Below are positions 16,219 to 24,854 of a stretch of 64,000 bases of DNA, one piece after another. The notes beneath the pieces were generated by a model. The model was not told the DNA's origin. It saw only the letters and a list, made by a program, of their open reading frames with translations, and did not search any database. The first letter of the stretch is position 1; each line of letters opens with the position of its first letter. The stretch is from NCBI RefSeq assembly GCF_036421915.1, contig NZ_JAZGOM010000004.1. One strand, given 5' to 3'. This DNA is from Georgenia_A wangjunii. Its GTDB lineage: Bacteria; Actinomycetota; Actinomycetes; Actinomycetales; Actinomycetaceae. Both the position numbers and the translations under genes were made by a program.

Positions 16219-19164
16219 ATGAGGCGCACCAAGACGAGGACCCGCCCGACCCTGCTGGCGCTCGCCGCCGTCGCCGCGGTCGGCCTGGCCGGCGCGGTCC
16301 CGGCCACGGCCGACAGCCACGAGGTCGGCACGAACGTCGCCCTCGCCGCGAACGGCGGCGAGGTCACGGCGTCCGGTCAGGAGGTCGCGGGCCAGTGGGG
16401 CCCCGACCTTGCCATCGACGGCATCACGGGAGGTGTCGCCGGGCCGCAGGGCTCGCGCTGGTCCTCGAACACGGCCGACGACGCGTGGATCCAGGTGGAG
16501 CTCGCCGAGCCCACCGACGTGCACCACGTGACGGTCTACTGGGAGACGGCCTGCGCGCGCCAGTACCGCCTCCAGGTGTCGGCCGACGGCGCGGAGTGGA
16601 CCGATGCGACCGACGTCGTCGAGCCCGTCTGCGGCACCCGCGACGTCCAGCTGCTCGACCTCGACGAGCCGGTCAGCTTCGTCCGGATGCAGGGCATCGA
16701 CCGCACGCCCATCGATGGCACCGAGTACGGCATCTCGCTGTGGGAGCTCGAGGTCTGGGACGGGCCCGAGGCGGACCAGATCCCGCTGCCCGGCGCCATG
16801 GACCTCATCCCCCGGCCAGTGTCGCTCGAGGTCGACGAGGAGGGGGAGCCCTTCGTCCTCACGTCCGGCGCACAGATCGTCGCGGACGACGAGGCCGCGG
16901 GCGCTGGTGAGTTCCTCGCGGACATCCTGCGCCCCTCGACCGGCTACGAGCTGCCCGTCGTCGACGACTCCGACGACGGCGGGGACATCACCCTCGAGGT
17001 CGGCCCGGAGCACGCCGTCGAGGGCTACGAGGACCACCCCGAGGCGTACACGATCGACGTCGACGACGAGGGTATCGTCGTGGCCGCGACCGAGCCCCAC
17101 GGCGTGTTCAACGGCGTCCAGACCCTGCGCCAGCTGTTCCCGTCCTTCGTCGAGCACGACGAGGTGACCTCGGGCCCGTGGGCCGTCCCCGCGCTGAGCG
17201 TCCTCGATGCCCCGCGGTTCGACTACCGCGGCATCATGCTCGACGTCGCGCGCAGCTTCCAGACCGTGGACGAGGTCAAGGAGTACATCGACGCCCTCGT
17301 CCAGCTGAAGATGAACCACCTCCACCTCCACCTCGCGGACGACCAGGGCTGGCGCATCGAGATCACGAACGAGGGGCGCGTCGAGGGCGACGACATCGAC
17401 TACACGCGCCTCACCTCGATCTCCGGCCAGACCGCGATGACCGAGGGCGGGTACAACGACGAGCCCGGGCACACCGGGTTCTACACCCAGGAGGACTACG
17501 CCGAGATCGTCGACTACGCCGCCGAGCGGCACATCGTCATCGTCCCCGAGATCGACACGCCCGGACACACCCAGGCCGCCCTCCACGCGATCCCCCAGCT
17601 CAACACCGAGGGTGCCGCACCGGAGCCGGACCCGGAGACGGGGGTCCCGCCCGCGCACGGCACGGGCGAGGTAGGCCACTCCACCCTCGACACCCGCAAC
17701 GAGGTGACGTACACGTTCCTCGAGCACGTCTGGGCCCAGATCGCGGAGATGACGCCCGGGCCCTACCTCCACATCGGCGGGGACGAGTCCCACGTCACCG
17801 AGGAGGTGGACTACATCTACTTCATGGACCGGATGATCGACATCGTCGAGGACCTCGGGAAGGAGCCGTTCGGCTGGAACGAGCTCGCGCTCGCGGACGT
17901 CCACGAGGGCAACGTCCTGCAGATGTGGAGCGCCGGCACGGCAGGGGCTGACATCGCGCCCGAGCGGGTGAACGAGAACGGCGCCCAGCTGGTCATCTCC
18001 GACGCGCCGCAGGCCTACCTCGACCAGCGGTACGACGGCGACGACCCGGGCGACCCGGACGACTCCGTCTCCCCCATCGGCCTGTCGTGGGCGTGCCGTG
18101 ACAACTGCACCGTCGAGCGTTACTACGACTGGGACCCGCTGGCGCTCTTCCCCGAGGCCAACCCGGAGGGTTTCCTCGGCGTCGAGGGGCCGCTGTGGTC
18201 GGAGACGGTCCGCGGCATCGACCAGGCGCTGTGGCTCGTCCTGCCCCGGGCCGCCGCGGTGCTCGAGATCGGGTGGACCGAGCAGGAGCAGCGCCGCTTC
18301 GACGACTTCGCCGAGCGGCTCGCGTCCCTGGGCGGGCGGCTGACCCTCCAGGACCACAACTTCTACGCCACGCCCCTCATCGACTGGACGGTCGACGCCG
18401 CCGGGATCGACCAGGCGATCGAGCGGGCCGGCACGGCCGCCGACATGACGCTCGGCGTCGTCACGGCGCCGGGGACCACAGCGGAGGAGATCACCGCGAC
18501 GATCGACTTCGGCGACGGGAGCGACCCGGTGCCCGCGACGGTCACCGCCACCCGCGAGGGCGACGAGCTCCACGTCAACGGTGAGTACCTCCTGTCCGCC
18601 CAGCACACGTTCGCCGCTCCCGGGACGTACGCCGGCACGATCACGGCGACCGGACCCAACGGGACGGCCACCGCGCTGGTCACGTTCACGGTTGCCTACA
18701 CGCCGGCGATCACGCTCGACGACGACGAGGTCGAGGCAGGGACGAGCGTCGGCGTGGTCCTCAGCGGCTTCATGCCGGACGGGACGGTCGTCCTCACCCT
18801 CGACGGCATCGTCATCGCCACGGTGGAGGTCGACGACGAGGGCGCGGCCACCACCGACGTCACCATCCCGGTGACGACGGCGGGCGGGCAGTACGCGCTC
18901 ACGGCGACGCAGGGGGCCCTGGCAGTGAGTGCCCCGCTCACCGTGACCGCGGCACCCGTCCCGACGCCGACGCCGACGGACACGATGTCCCCGGCGCCGA
19001 CGGGCACCGACTCACCCGCACCGACGACGGCACCGACCACCCCGCCGCCCGGTGGGGGCGGCCTGCCGATCACCGGCGTCGAGACTGGCGCGGCGCTCCT
19101 CGCGGCGCTCGCCCTGCTCGGAGCGGGCCTGGTCCTCCTGGCCCGGCGCCGCACCAGCGCCTGA
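16219..19164 (+). CDS. Secreted, LPXTG-anchored beta-N-acetylhexosaminidase (GH20)
   Basis: 981-aa wall-anchored enzyme predicted to cut terminal beta-GlcNAc/GalNAc from chitin oligosaccharides or glycoconjugates. Order: signal peptide (1-35); F5/8 type C/CBM32-like domain (about 36-185; SRWSSNTADDAWIQVELAEP); GH20b domain (about 195-325; DLIPRPVSLEV); GH20 barrel (about 330-690; FDYRGIMLDVARSFQTVDEV, MNHLHLHLADDQGWRIEI) with the catalytic Asp522-Glu523 pair in HIGGDESH; PKD-like domain (about 735-825; ATIDFGDGSDPVP); then the duplicated beta module, PT linker, LPITG (949-953), membrane helix and Arg tail. GAAGGAG precedes both the GTG (16216) and the ATG (16219); I use the ATG. With the PTS permease and nagB it forms a GlcNAc utilisation route. 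Confidence 0.94.
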   Translation: MRRTKTRTRPTLLALAAVAAVGLAGAVPATADSHEVGTNVALAANGGEVTASGQEVAGQWGPDLAIDGITGGVAGPQGSRWSSNTADDAWIQVELAEPTDVHHVTVYWETACARQYRLQVSADGAEWTDATDVVEPVCGTRDVQLLDLDEPVSFVRMQGIDRTPIDGTEYGISLWELEVWDGPEADQIPLPGAMDLIPRPVSLEVDEEGEPFVLTSGAQIVADDEAAGAGEFLADILRPSTGYELPVVDDSDDGGDITLEVGPEHAVEGYEDHPEAYTIDVDDEGIVVAATEPHGVFNGVQTLRQLFPSFVEHDEVTSGPWAVPALSVLDAPRFDYRGIMLDVARSFQTVDEVKEYIDALVQLKMNHLHLHLADDQGWRIEITNEGRVEGDDIDYTRLTSISGQTAMTEGGYNDEPGHTGFYTQEDYAEIVDYAAERHIVIVPEIDTPGHTQAALHAIPQLNTEGAAPEPDPETGVPPAHGTGEVGHSTLDTRNEVTYTFLEHVWAQIAEMTPGPYLHIGGDESHVTEEVDYIYFMDRMIDIVEDLGKEPFGWNELALADVHEGNVLQMWSAGTAGADIAPERVNENGAQLVISDAPQAYLDQRYDGDDPGDPDDSVSPIGLSWACRDNCTVERYYDWDPLALFPEANPEGFLGVEGPLWSETVRGIDQALWLVLPRAAAVLEIGWTEQEQRRFDDFAERLASLGGRLTLQDHNFYATPLIDWTVDAAGIDQAIERAGTAADMTLGVVTAPGTTAEEITATIDFGDGSDPVPATVTATREGDELHVNGEYLLSAQHTFAAPGTYAGTITATGPNGTATALVTFTVAYTPAITLDDDEVEAGTSVGVVLSGFMPDGTVVLTLDGIVIATVEVDDEGAATTDVTIPVTTAGGQYALTATQGALAVSAPLTVTAAPVPTPTPTDTMSPAPTGTDSPAPTTAPTTPPPGGGGLPITGVETGAALLAALALLGAGLVLLARRRTSA
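18694..19164 (+). repeat. Duplicated surface-anchor module, copy 2
   Basis: Second copy of the 471-bp module at 14180-14650, in the same frame at the end of the GH20 gene. The junction is within GTCACGTTCACGGTTGCCTACAC: just after the PKD-like domain here, just after the helical segment in the hydrolase. Confidence 0.9.
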
Positions 19165-19176
19165 CGCGAGGGAACG

Positions 19177-19213
19177 ACGACGCCCCGGGTGGTCCCGCCG
19201 CCCGGGGCGTCGT
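19177..19213. terminator. Hairpin terminator, copy 2
   Basis: Same 13-bp stem (ACGACGCCCCGGG / CCCGGGGCGTCGT) as at 14662-14698. It lies between the GH20 stop and the convergent methyltransferase stop and can serve both. Confidence 0.85.
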
Positions 19214-19221
19214 GCTGCGCG

Positions 19222-20265
19222 TCATCCCGGGGGCGTGCTCGTCCCGGCAGGCCGCCGGGCGGAGACGAGGTAGAGCGGGTCACCCGGGGCGATGCGCCGG
19301 CGGGTGACGAGCTCGAGCCCGCCCCTCGCGCACGCGTCGACGACGTCCGCCGCTCGCGGGAGGGCCATCGGCGGGTCCTGCGCGCGGAGCAGGAGGTCGA
19401 AGTGGCGGCTGAAGGGTGAGTCGTCCGCCGTCGTCGTCACGACGACGAGACGCCCGCCCGGTGCCAGCAGACCGGCGAGGGAGGCGAGCAGCGCCACCCG
19501 CTCCGCGGGCGGGACGTAGTAGAGGACGTTGGCGAGGAGGACGAGGCCGAACGGGCCCTCGACCCTGCCGGCGCGCACCAGCGCCCCGACGTCGCCGCGC
19601 TCGACGCTCGCTCGGGCGCTCAGCCCGGCTTCGGCGAGGGCGCGCTCAGCGACGGCGGCGGTGGCGTCGTCGACCTCCACACCGACCCCGTCGGCCCCGG
19701 GCGCGTCCATGAGCAGGCGCCGCAGGTGGGTGCCGTCCCCGCAGCCGACGTCGAGGAGGCGGCGCGGGCCGGCGGCGTCGACCTCTCGCGCGAGGGCCGC
19801 CTCGACGAGGGGAGCCATCGCGCTCGAGAGGCGGGCGATGACGTCGGCGTTCTCGACGACGTCGCGACGTCGCGTCCTCCCGCGCAGCTCATCGGCCATG
19901 TCGCGGTACACGTCGCCGTGGAAGCCGCCGAACGCCTCGTAGCCCGCGCGGACGACGCCGTCGTCCAGGACGGCGGCCCCGCGGCGGGTCAGCAGGTACC
20001 CGGCGGGCGTCCGCGTCACGACGCCGTGCGCGACGAGGACGCGCACGAAGGCCGTGAGCAGCTCCTCCTCGCTCGTGCCTAGCCGGGCGGCGAGGTCGGG
20101 GACGGTGCGCGGGGTCCGGAGCGCGGCCAGGACACCGCTGCGCAGGCCGGCGTGGAGGGCCGCCACCCGTAGCGCCGCCTGCCCGTCCCGGATCGCGCGC
20201 ACGCGCGCACCGAGGTGCCCGGCACGGGCGATCCGGACGACCGACCGCAGGGAGACGATGGCCAT
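19222..20265 (-). CDS. SAM-dependent class I methyltransferase with N-terminal winged helix
   Basis: 347-aa protein. Residues 20-100 resemble the winged-helix dimerisation domain of O-methyltransferases (VPDLAARLGTSEEELLTAFVRVLVAHGVVTRT). The Rossmann domain has motif I LLDVGCGDGTHL, the acidic loop VGVEVDDATAAV, and LLAPGGRLVVVTTT in the post-I region. The ATG at 20263-20265 has GGAGGAG about 8 nt upstream. Substrate unknown. This is the intact partner of the pseudogene at 14782-15280; both lie tail-to-tail with an LPXTG gene. It is divergent from topoisomerase IB. Confidence 0.85.
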   Translation of the reverse strand: MAIVSLRSVVRIARAGHLGARVRAIRDGQAALRVAALHAGLRSGVLAALRTPRTVPDLAARLGTSEEELLTAFVRVLVAHGVVTRTPAGYLLTRRGAAVLDDGVVRAGYEAFGGFHGDVYRDMADELRGRTRRRDVVENADVIARLSSAMAPLVEAALAREVDAAGPRRLLDVGCGDGTHLRRLLMDAPGADGVGVEVDDATAAVAERALAEAGLSARASVERGDVGALVRAGRVEGPFGLVLLANVLYYVPPAERVALLASLAGLLAPGGRLVVVTTTADDSPFSRHFDLLLRAQDPPMALPRAADVVDACARGGLELVTRRRIAPGDPLYLVSARRPAGTSTPPG

Positions 20266-20386
20266 CGATCACTCCTCCCGACGGGTGCGCGGGCGGTCCC
20301 CGACGGCCCCATCGTGCGCGCCCGCGGGCCGCTCGGCGAGCGCGGTGGCGCAGCGCCTCGCAGACTGTGCCCGTGAGGATGATCGG

Positions 20387-21400
20387 ATGAGGTTGCGCAG
20401 GGTGAGCGTCGACTCCCCGGGGTTGACCCGGCGGCGGGCGGGCAAGGGGTTCGTCTACCTCGACGCGACGGGGCGGCGCATCGACGACCCCGAGGTGCTC
20501 GAGCGCTGCAAGTCGCTCGTCATCCCGCCGGCGTGGCGCGAGGTGTGGATCTGCCCCGTCCCGAACGGCCACATCCAGGCGGTCGGCACGGACGACGCCG
20601 GCCGGCGCCAGTACCTCTACCACCCGGCCTGGCGGGAGCGGCGCGACCGCGCCAAGCACGAGCACGTCCTCGCGATGGCCGGGGCGCTCCCGGCTGCCCG
20701 CGAGCGCGCCGCGGTCGACCTGACCCGCCCCGGCATGCCCCGCGAGAAGGCGCTCGCCGTGGCGTTCACCCTCCTCGACCGGGGGTTCTTCCGGGTGGGG
20801 AGCGAGGCGTACACGGAGCAGAACGGCAGCTTCGGCCTCGCCACGATCCGTAAGGAGCACGTCCGGATCCGCCGGGACGGCACCATCGAGTTCGACTACA
20901 TCGCCAAGTCCGGCCAGCGCCGCCAGCTCGTCCTCGAGGCGGACGCGGACCTGCGCGCCCCCATCGCCACCCTCCGGCGCCGCCGGGGCGGGGGCGAGGA
21001 GCTGCTCGCCTACCGCCGCTCACGCCAGTGGTTCGACATCACGAGCGGGGACATCAACGCCCACGTCAAGGAGCTCCTCGGTCCCGACTCGAGCGCGAAG
21101 GACTTCCGTACGTGGCACGGCACCGTCCTCGCGGCGCTCGCCCTCGGGCGTGCCGAGCACGCCTCCTCCGCCCGCAAGCGCGCCAAGGTGGTGCGCGCCG
21201 CCGTCGTCGAGGTGTCCGAGAATCTCGGCAACACCCCCACCGTGTGCCGCGCCTCCTACATCGACCCGCAGGTCATCGAACGGTACGAGCGCGGGGAGAC
21301 CGTCCCGCGCGAGCTCGCCGAGCGCGCGGCGCAGCCGGTCCCGATGTCCGACACCGAGCGGGCCGCGGTGGAGCGAGAGGTGCTCGCGCTCCTCGCCTGA
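20387..21400 (+). CDS. DNA topoisomerase IB (poxvirus type)
   Basis: Type IB topoisomerase that relaxes supercoils through a 3'-phosphotyrosyl intermediate. The N-terminal beta domain contains GKGFVYLDATGRRIDDPEVL and SLVIPPAWREVWICP. The catalytic domain has the pentad residues Arg/Lys in FFRVGSEAY and GLATIRKEHV, Arg and His in KDFRTWHGT, and the nucleophile Tyr291 in CRASYIDPQVIERY. At 337 aa it matches bacterial members. ATG at 20387 with GAGGA about 8 nt upstream. Many actinobacteria carry this accessory enzyme besides TopA and gyrase. Confidence 0.94.
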   Translation: MRLRRVSVDSPGLTRRRAGKGFVYLDATGRRIDDPEVLERCKSLVIPPAWREVWICPVPNGHIQAVGTDDAGRRQYLYHPAWRERRDRAKHEHVLAMAGALPAARERAAVDLTRPGMPREKALAVAFTLLDRGFFRVGSEAYTEQNGSFGLATIRKEHVRIRRDGTIEFDYIAKSGQRRQLVLEADADLRAPIATLRRRRGGGEELLAYRRSRQWFDITSGDINAHVKELLGPDSSAKDFRTWHGTVLAALALGRAEHASSARKRAKVVRAAVVEVSENLGNTPTVCRASYIDPQVIERYERGETVPRELAERAAQPVPMSDTERAAVEREVLALLA

Positions 21401-21767
21401 GACGTCGCCCGGGCCTCGCCGGACCGCTGGGGCCGGGCGGCAACGGCACCTGCGCGGGCACCGTCGTCGCGCCGCCGTCCGCTTGCCGGGACGGTCACCG
21501 GCGTTCGTTGACACTCTTCCGCGCCCCTGGATAGCGTGAGGTGCTTCACAAAGGCGTGGAGCACCTGAGCACCAGGCGGGCGCCACGGACGGGCGGCCGG
21601 GTCACCAACGACGCGGCCAGGCGGCGGTCGAGGCAGGCTCGCTCGAGGTGACCGCCGACGCCTCGCGCGACGGTGACGTCGTCACGGGCTCGACGACCGC
21701 CGCGTACGGGGCGCACTCCTGCCCGTGAGGCGTCGTGGCGCCGTTGTCGCACCGCGCGCCCGCACGG
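21401..21767. other. Intergenic region between convergent genes, with orphan promoter
   Basis: 367 bp between the ends of topoisomerase IB and the thioesterase. Besides the promoter/palindrome at 21508-21566, frame 21618-21728 reads as a coding-like tail (AAVEAGSLEVTADASRDGD, stop at 21726) with no in-frame start. It may be the remnant of a lost gene. No terminator is obvious. Confidence 0.5.
21508..21566 (+). promoter_or_regulatory. Orphan consensus promoter overlapping a 28-bp palindrome
   Basis: Perfect TTGACA (21508-21513), 18 bp, TAGCGT (21532-21537), then AGGTGCTTCAC (21539-21549) and GTGGAGCACCT (21556-21566), 10 of 11 complementary across 6 bp. This is the layout of a promoter with a repressor operator at +1, but no intact gene follows on this strand. 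It could drive a small RNA or be left from a deleted gene. Confidence 0.5.
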
Positions 21768-22316
21768 TCAGCGGTTCCGGTGCCGCCGGAAGGAGACGGG
21801 CTCCTCGACGAGCGGCTCCCAGGCCGCGCGCTCGTCGTCGGTGAGCCGGCGCGGGCGGCCGGTGCCGGAGTCGACGAGGACGATCGTCGTCATCGCGCGC
21901 GCGGCGACGCCGTCGGGACCCGGGATCTCGTAGCAGACGTCGATGCTCGCGCCGCCCATGCGGGCGACCCACATCTGCACGTGGAGGGGCTGCAGGCTGT
22001 ACGGCAGCGGCGCGAGGTACTCGATCTCCTGGTGTGCGATGAACGTCGCGGTGGCCGCCCCGGGGCCGGCGTCGAGGAGCTTGCCGCCGCTGTCGCCGGT
22101 GCCAGGCTCCGTGGCGACAGGCCCACCAGTGCCGGGCTCGCCCGCCGTGGACTGCCCCGCAGCCTCGTCCTGCGACGCGGGATCCCCGGGCCGGGGCGCC
22201 CAGAACGCCGCGATGCGCGCCTCCTCGAGGAGGGTGAGCATCGCGGCGTTGTTGACGTGGCCGTACCCGTCGATGTCGGACCAGCGGAGCTGGACCGGGA
22301 TGGTCAGTCGTGCCAC
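21768..22316 (-). CDS. Hotdog-fold acyl-CoA thioesterase (4HBT family)
   Basis: 182-aa thioesterase of the 4-hydroxybenzoyl-CoA type. The N-terminal active-site motif is LRWSDIDGYGHVNNAAML (Asp and conserved HVNN), and the hotdog continues after residue 80 with ATATFIAHQEIEYLAPLPYS and SIDVCYEI. A Gly/Thr-rich insertion (about 50-80: GQSTAGEPGTGGPVATEPGT) is unlike typical family members and probably a surface loop. The GTG at 22314-22316 (VARLTIPVQLRWSD) lies 13 bp after the ettA stop, so the two are likely co-transcribed, an arrangement I recall from other actinobacteria. Substrate unknown. Confidence 0.88.
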   Translation of the reverse strand: MARLTIPVQLRWSDIDGYGHVNNAAMLTLLEEARIAAFWAPRPGDPASQDEAAGQSTAGEPGTGGPVATEPGTGDSGGKLLDAGPGAATATFIAHQEIEYLAPLPYSLQPLHVQMWVARMGGASIDVCYEIPGPDGVAARAMTTIVLVDSGTGRPRRLTDDERAAWEPLVEEPVSFRRHRNR

Positions 22317-22329
22317 GGCAGGCGCCCGC

Positions 22330-24012
22330 TCAGTCGCGGGTGAGCTTGCGGTACGTGACCCGGTGCGGACGCGCGGCGTCCGCGCCGAGGCGCTCGGTCT
22401 TGTTCTCCTCGTAGGAGGCGAAGTTTCCCTCGAACCAGTACCAGCTCGACGGGTTCTCCTCGGTGCCCTCCCAGGCGAGGATGTGCGTCGCGACGCGGTC
22501 GAGGAACCACCGGTCGTGAGAGACGACGACGGCGCAGCCCGGGAACTCGAGCAGCGCGTTCTCGAGGGAGCCGAGGGTCTCGACGTCGAGGTCGTTCGTG
22601 GGCTCGTCGAGCAGGAGGAGGTTCCCGCCCTGCTTGAGGGTGAGCGCGAGGTTGAGGCGGTTGCGCTCACCGCCGGAGAGGACGCCGGCCGGCTTCTGCT
22701 GGTCCGGGCCCTTGAACCCGAACGCCGCGACGTACGCGCGCGAGGGCATCTCGACGTTGCCGACCTGGATGTAGTCGAGCCCGTCGGAGACGACCTCCCA
22801 CAGGGTCTTCTTCGGGTCGATGCCGCCGCGGGACTGGTCGACGTAGGAGATCTTCACGGTCTCGCCGACCGTGAGGTCACCGGCGTCGAGCGGCTCGAGG
22901 CCGACGATCGTCTTGAAGAGCGTCGTCTTGCCGACGCCGTTCGGGCCGATGACGCCGACGATGCCGTTGCGGGGCAGCGTGAAGGACAGGCCGTCGATGA
23001 GCGTGCGCCCGTCGAAGCCCTTGTTGAGGTTCTTCGCGTCGATGACGACCGAGCCCAGGCGCGGACCCGGCGGGATCTGGATCTCCTCGAAGTCGAGCTT
23101 GCGGGTGCGCTCGGCCTCCGTGGCCATCTCCTCGTAGCGCGCCAGGCGCGCCTTCGACTTGGCCTGACGGCCCTTCGCGCTCGAACGGACCCACTCGAGC
23201 TCGTCCTTGAGGCGCTTGGCGAGCTTGGCGTCCTTCTTGCCCTGGACCGCCATGCGCGCCTGCTTCTTCTCCAGGTACGTGGAGTAGTTGCCCTCGTAGG
23301 GGTAGAGGCGCCCGCGGTCGACCTCGGCGATCCACTCCGCGACGTGGTCGAGGAAGTACCGGTCGTGGGTGACGGCGATGACGGCGCCGGGGTACTTGGC
23401 GAGGTGCTGCTCGAGCCAGAGCACGCTCTCGGCGTCGAGGTGGTTCGTCGGCTCGTCGAGGAGGAGCAGGTCCGGTGCCTCGAGGAGGAGCTTGCACAGC
23501 GCGACGCGGCGGCGCTCACCACCGGAGAGGACGGAGACGTCCGCGTCCGGCGGCGGGCAGCGCAGGGCGTCCATCGCCTGCTCGAGCTGGGCGTCGAGGT
23601 CCCAGGCGTTCGCCGCGTCGATGGCGGTCTGGAGCGTGCCCATCTCCGCCATGAGCGCGTCGAAGTCGGCGTCCGGGTCGGCCATGAGCTCACCGATCTC
23701 GTTGAACCGGTTGAGCTTGGCCTTGATCTCCGCGACGCCTTCCTCGACGTTGCCGAGGACGGTCTTCTCCTCGTTGAGCGGCGGCTCCTGGAGGAGGATC
23801 CCCACGGAGTAGCCCGGCGACAGCCGCGCCTCCCCGTTGGACGCCTGCTCGAGACCGGCCATGATCTTGAGGATCGTCGACTTACCGGCACCGTTCGGGC
23901 CGACCATGCCGATCTTTGCCCCGGGCAGGAACGCCATCGTGACGTCGTCGAGGATGACCTTCTCGCCGTGCGCCTTGCGCGCCTTGACCATCGAGTAGAT
24001 GTACTCGGCCAC
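22330..24012 (-). CDS. ettA: Energy-dependent translational throttle protein EttA (ABC-F)
   Basis: Soluble ABC-F ATPase (560 aa) that binds the ribosomal E site and gates the first elongation steps according to ATP/ADP. Two ABC domains: Walker A GPNGAGKST and GPNGVGKTT, signatures LSGGERRR and LSGGERNR, Walker B LLLLDEPTNHLD and LLLLDEPTNDLD. Between them is the charged linker typical of ABC-F (KKDAKLAKRLKDELEWVRSS). The opening AEYIYSMVKARKAHGEKVIL is characteristic of EttA. I use the GTG at 24010-24012, which has GGGAG 4-5 nt upstream. A perfect hairpin sits in its leader, and a TACCCT box lies further up. Confidence 0.96.
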   Translation of the reverse strand: MAEYIYSMVKARKAHGEKVILDDVTMAFLPGAKIGMVGPNGAGKSTILKIMAGLEQASNGEARLSPGYSVGILLQEPPLNEEKTVLGNVEEGVAEIKAKLNRFNEIGELMADPDADFDALMAEMGTLQTAIDAANAWDLDAQLEQAMDALRCPPPDADVSVLSGGERRRVALCKLLLEAPDLLLLDEPTNHLDAESVLWLEQHLAKYPGAVIAVTHDRYFLDHVAEWIAEVDRGRLYPYEGNYSTYLEKKQARMAVQGKKDAKLAKRLKDELEWVRSSAKGRQAKSKARLARYEEMATEAERTRKLDFEEIQIPPGPRLGSVVIDAKNLNKGFDGRTLIDGLSFTLPRNGIVGVIGPNGVGKTTLFKTIVGLEPLDAGDLTVGETVKISYVDQSRGGIDPKKTLWEVVSDGLDYIQVGNVEMPSRAYVAAFGFKGPDQQKPAGVLSGGERNRLNLALTLKQGGNLLLLDEPTNDLDVETLGSLENALLEFPGCAVVVSHDRWFLDRVATHILAWEGTEENPSSWYWFEGNFASYEENKTERLGADAARPHRVTYRKLTRD

Positions 24013-24035
24013 AACTCTCCCTGTGCGATCGGGTT

Positions 24036-24072
24036 CGGCCGAGAATCCTCGGCCGTTCAACCTCCCAGGGTA
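24036..24072 (-). promoter_or_regulatory. ettA leader: -10 box and hairpin
   Basis: On the minus strand TACCCT (24072-24067) is a likely -10, followed by CGGCCGAG-GATT-CTCGGCCG (24055-24036), a perfect 8-bp stem with a 4-nt loop. The hairpin ends 23 nt before the ettA start, inside the untranslated leader, and could modulate mRNA stability or initiation. Confidence 0.5.
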
Positions 24073-24161
24073 GGACACCCTGCCGCCCGCTGGACCGCAC
24101 TGTGTCCGACCCCACGCACCGGGCGGTGCGCAAGGCGCCGAAGCACGACGACCCGGCGCGC

Positions 24162-24695
24162 TCAGCTCGTCGTCGCGCCGGTCAGTGCGGCGCCCTCCGG
24201 CTCGTCGCCGTACTCCTCGCCGGCCGGCTCGTCATCGGGCGGGAGCTCCCAGACGGGCGCGTCCGCGTCCGGCGCGGTGCCCGGTACCGGGTCCGCGTGG
24301 CCGAGCGGCTCCTCCTCCTCGAGCCGAACGCCCCGGACGACGCGGGAGAAGTGCGCGGTGCCGGTCTTGAGATCGATCCCGACGACGTCGGCGTGGATGA
24401 CGAGGGTCGTCTGCTCCTGCCCGTCGCGCGTCCACGTGTCGGTGCTGAGGGTGCCCACGACGACGACGGGGGTGCCCTTGACGAGCGACGCCGCGACGTT
24501 CTCGGCCAGGTCGTACCAGGTCTTGACCGTGAACCACTCCGTCCGCCCGTCGCGCCACTGCCCCGTGGCCGCGTCCTTGACGCGCTGCGTGACGGCGATG
24601 CGGAACCGCGTGTACCTCGTGCCGCGCTCGCTGATGACGAGCGTCGGTGTTGCGCCGACATTGCCCCGGACGGTCACCTGAGACTTGACGTCCAT
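24162..24695 (-). CDS. Single-stranded DNA-binding protein paralogue
   Basis: 177-aa protein with an N-terminal OB fold of the SSB type (residues 1-110): SQVTVRGNVGATPTLVISER, TRYTRFRIAV, EWFTVKTWYDLAENVA, TPVVVVGTLSTDTW. The C-terminal 65 residues are acidic but end in LTGATTS and lack the DDDIPF-like tip that canonical SSB uses to recruit repair and replication partners. It is therefore probably the accessory SSB common in actinobacteria rather than the replicative one encoded with rpsF/rpsR. The ATG at 24693-24695 has GGAGGAG 7 nt upstream; a longer frame begins at 24755 but adds an Arg-rich leader. Confidence 0.86.
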   Translation of the reverse strand: MDVKSQVTVRGNVGATPTLVISERGTRYTRFRIAVTQRVKDAATGQWRDGRTEWFTVKTWYDLAENVAASLVKGTPVVVVGTLSTDTWTRDGQEQTTLVIHADVVGIDLKTGTAHFSRVVRGVRLEEEEPLGHADPVPGTAPDADAPVWELPPDDEPAGEEYGDEPEGAALTGATTS

Positions 24696-24854
24696 GACGT
24701 GCTCCTCCACTCCCGCGCCGGCCCGGTGCCGGCGTCGGGCGACACGCTGCCGCACCGGCCCGACGCCACCCGGCCCACCGCGGGCGTCCTGTGGACGGGG
24801 TGGCCAGGGACCTTCCTGTGCGGGAAGCGCGGGCGGGCGGTGCCCGCGGAGTGG

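Noticed and set aside
15084..16367. 427-codon minus-strand frame covering DUF2231 and pseudogene pieces
   Set aside because: Only its end matches the methyltransferase remnant; the rest overlaps the better supported DUF2231 gene in another frame.
22000..24680. 912-codon plus-strand frame over the thioesterase and ettA
   Set aside because: Mirror frame of ettA with no start context or motif; ettA has complete ABC-F motifs.
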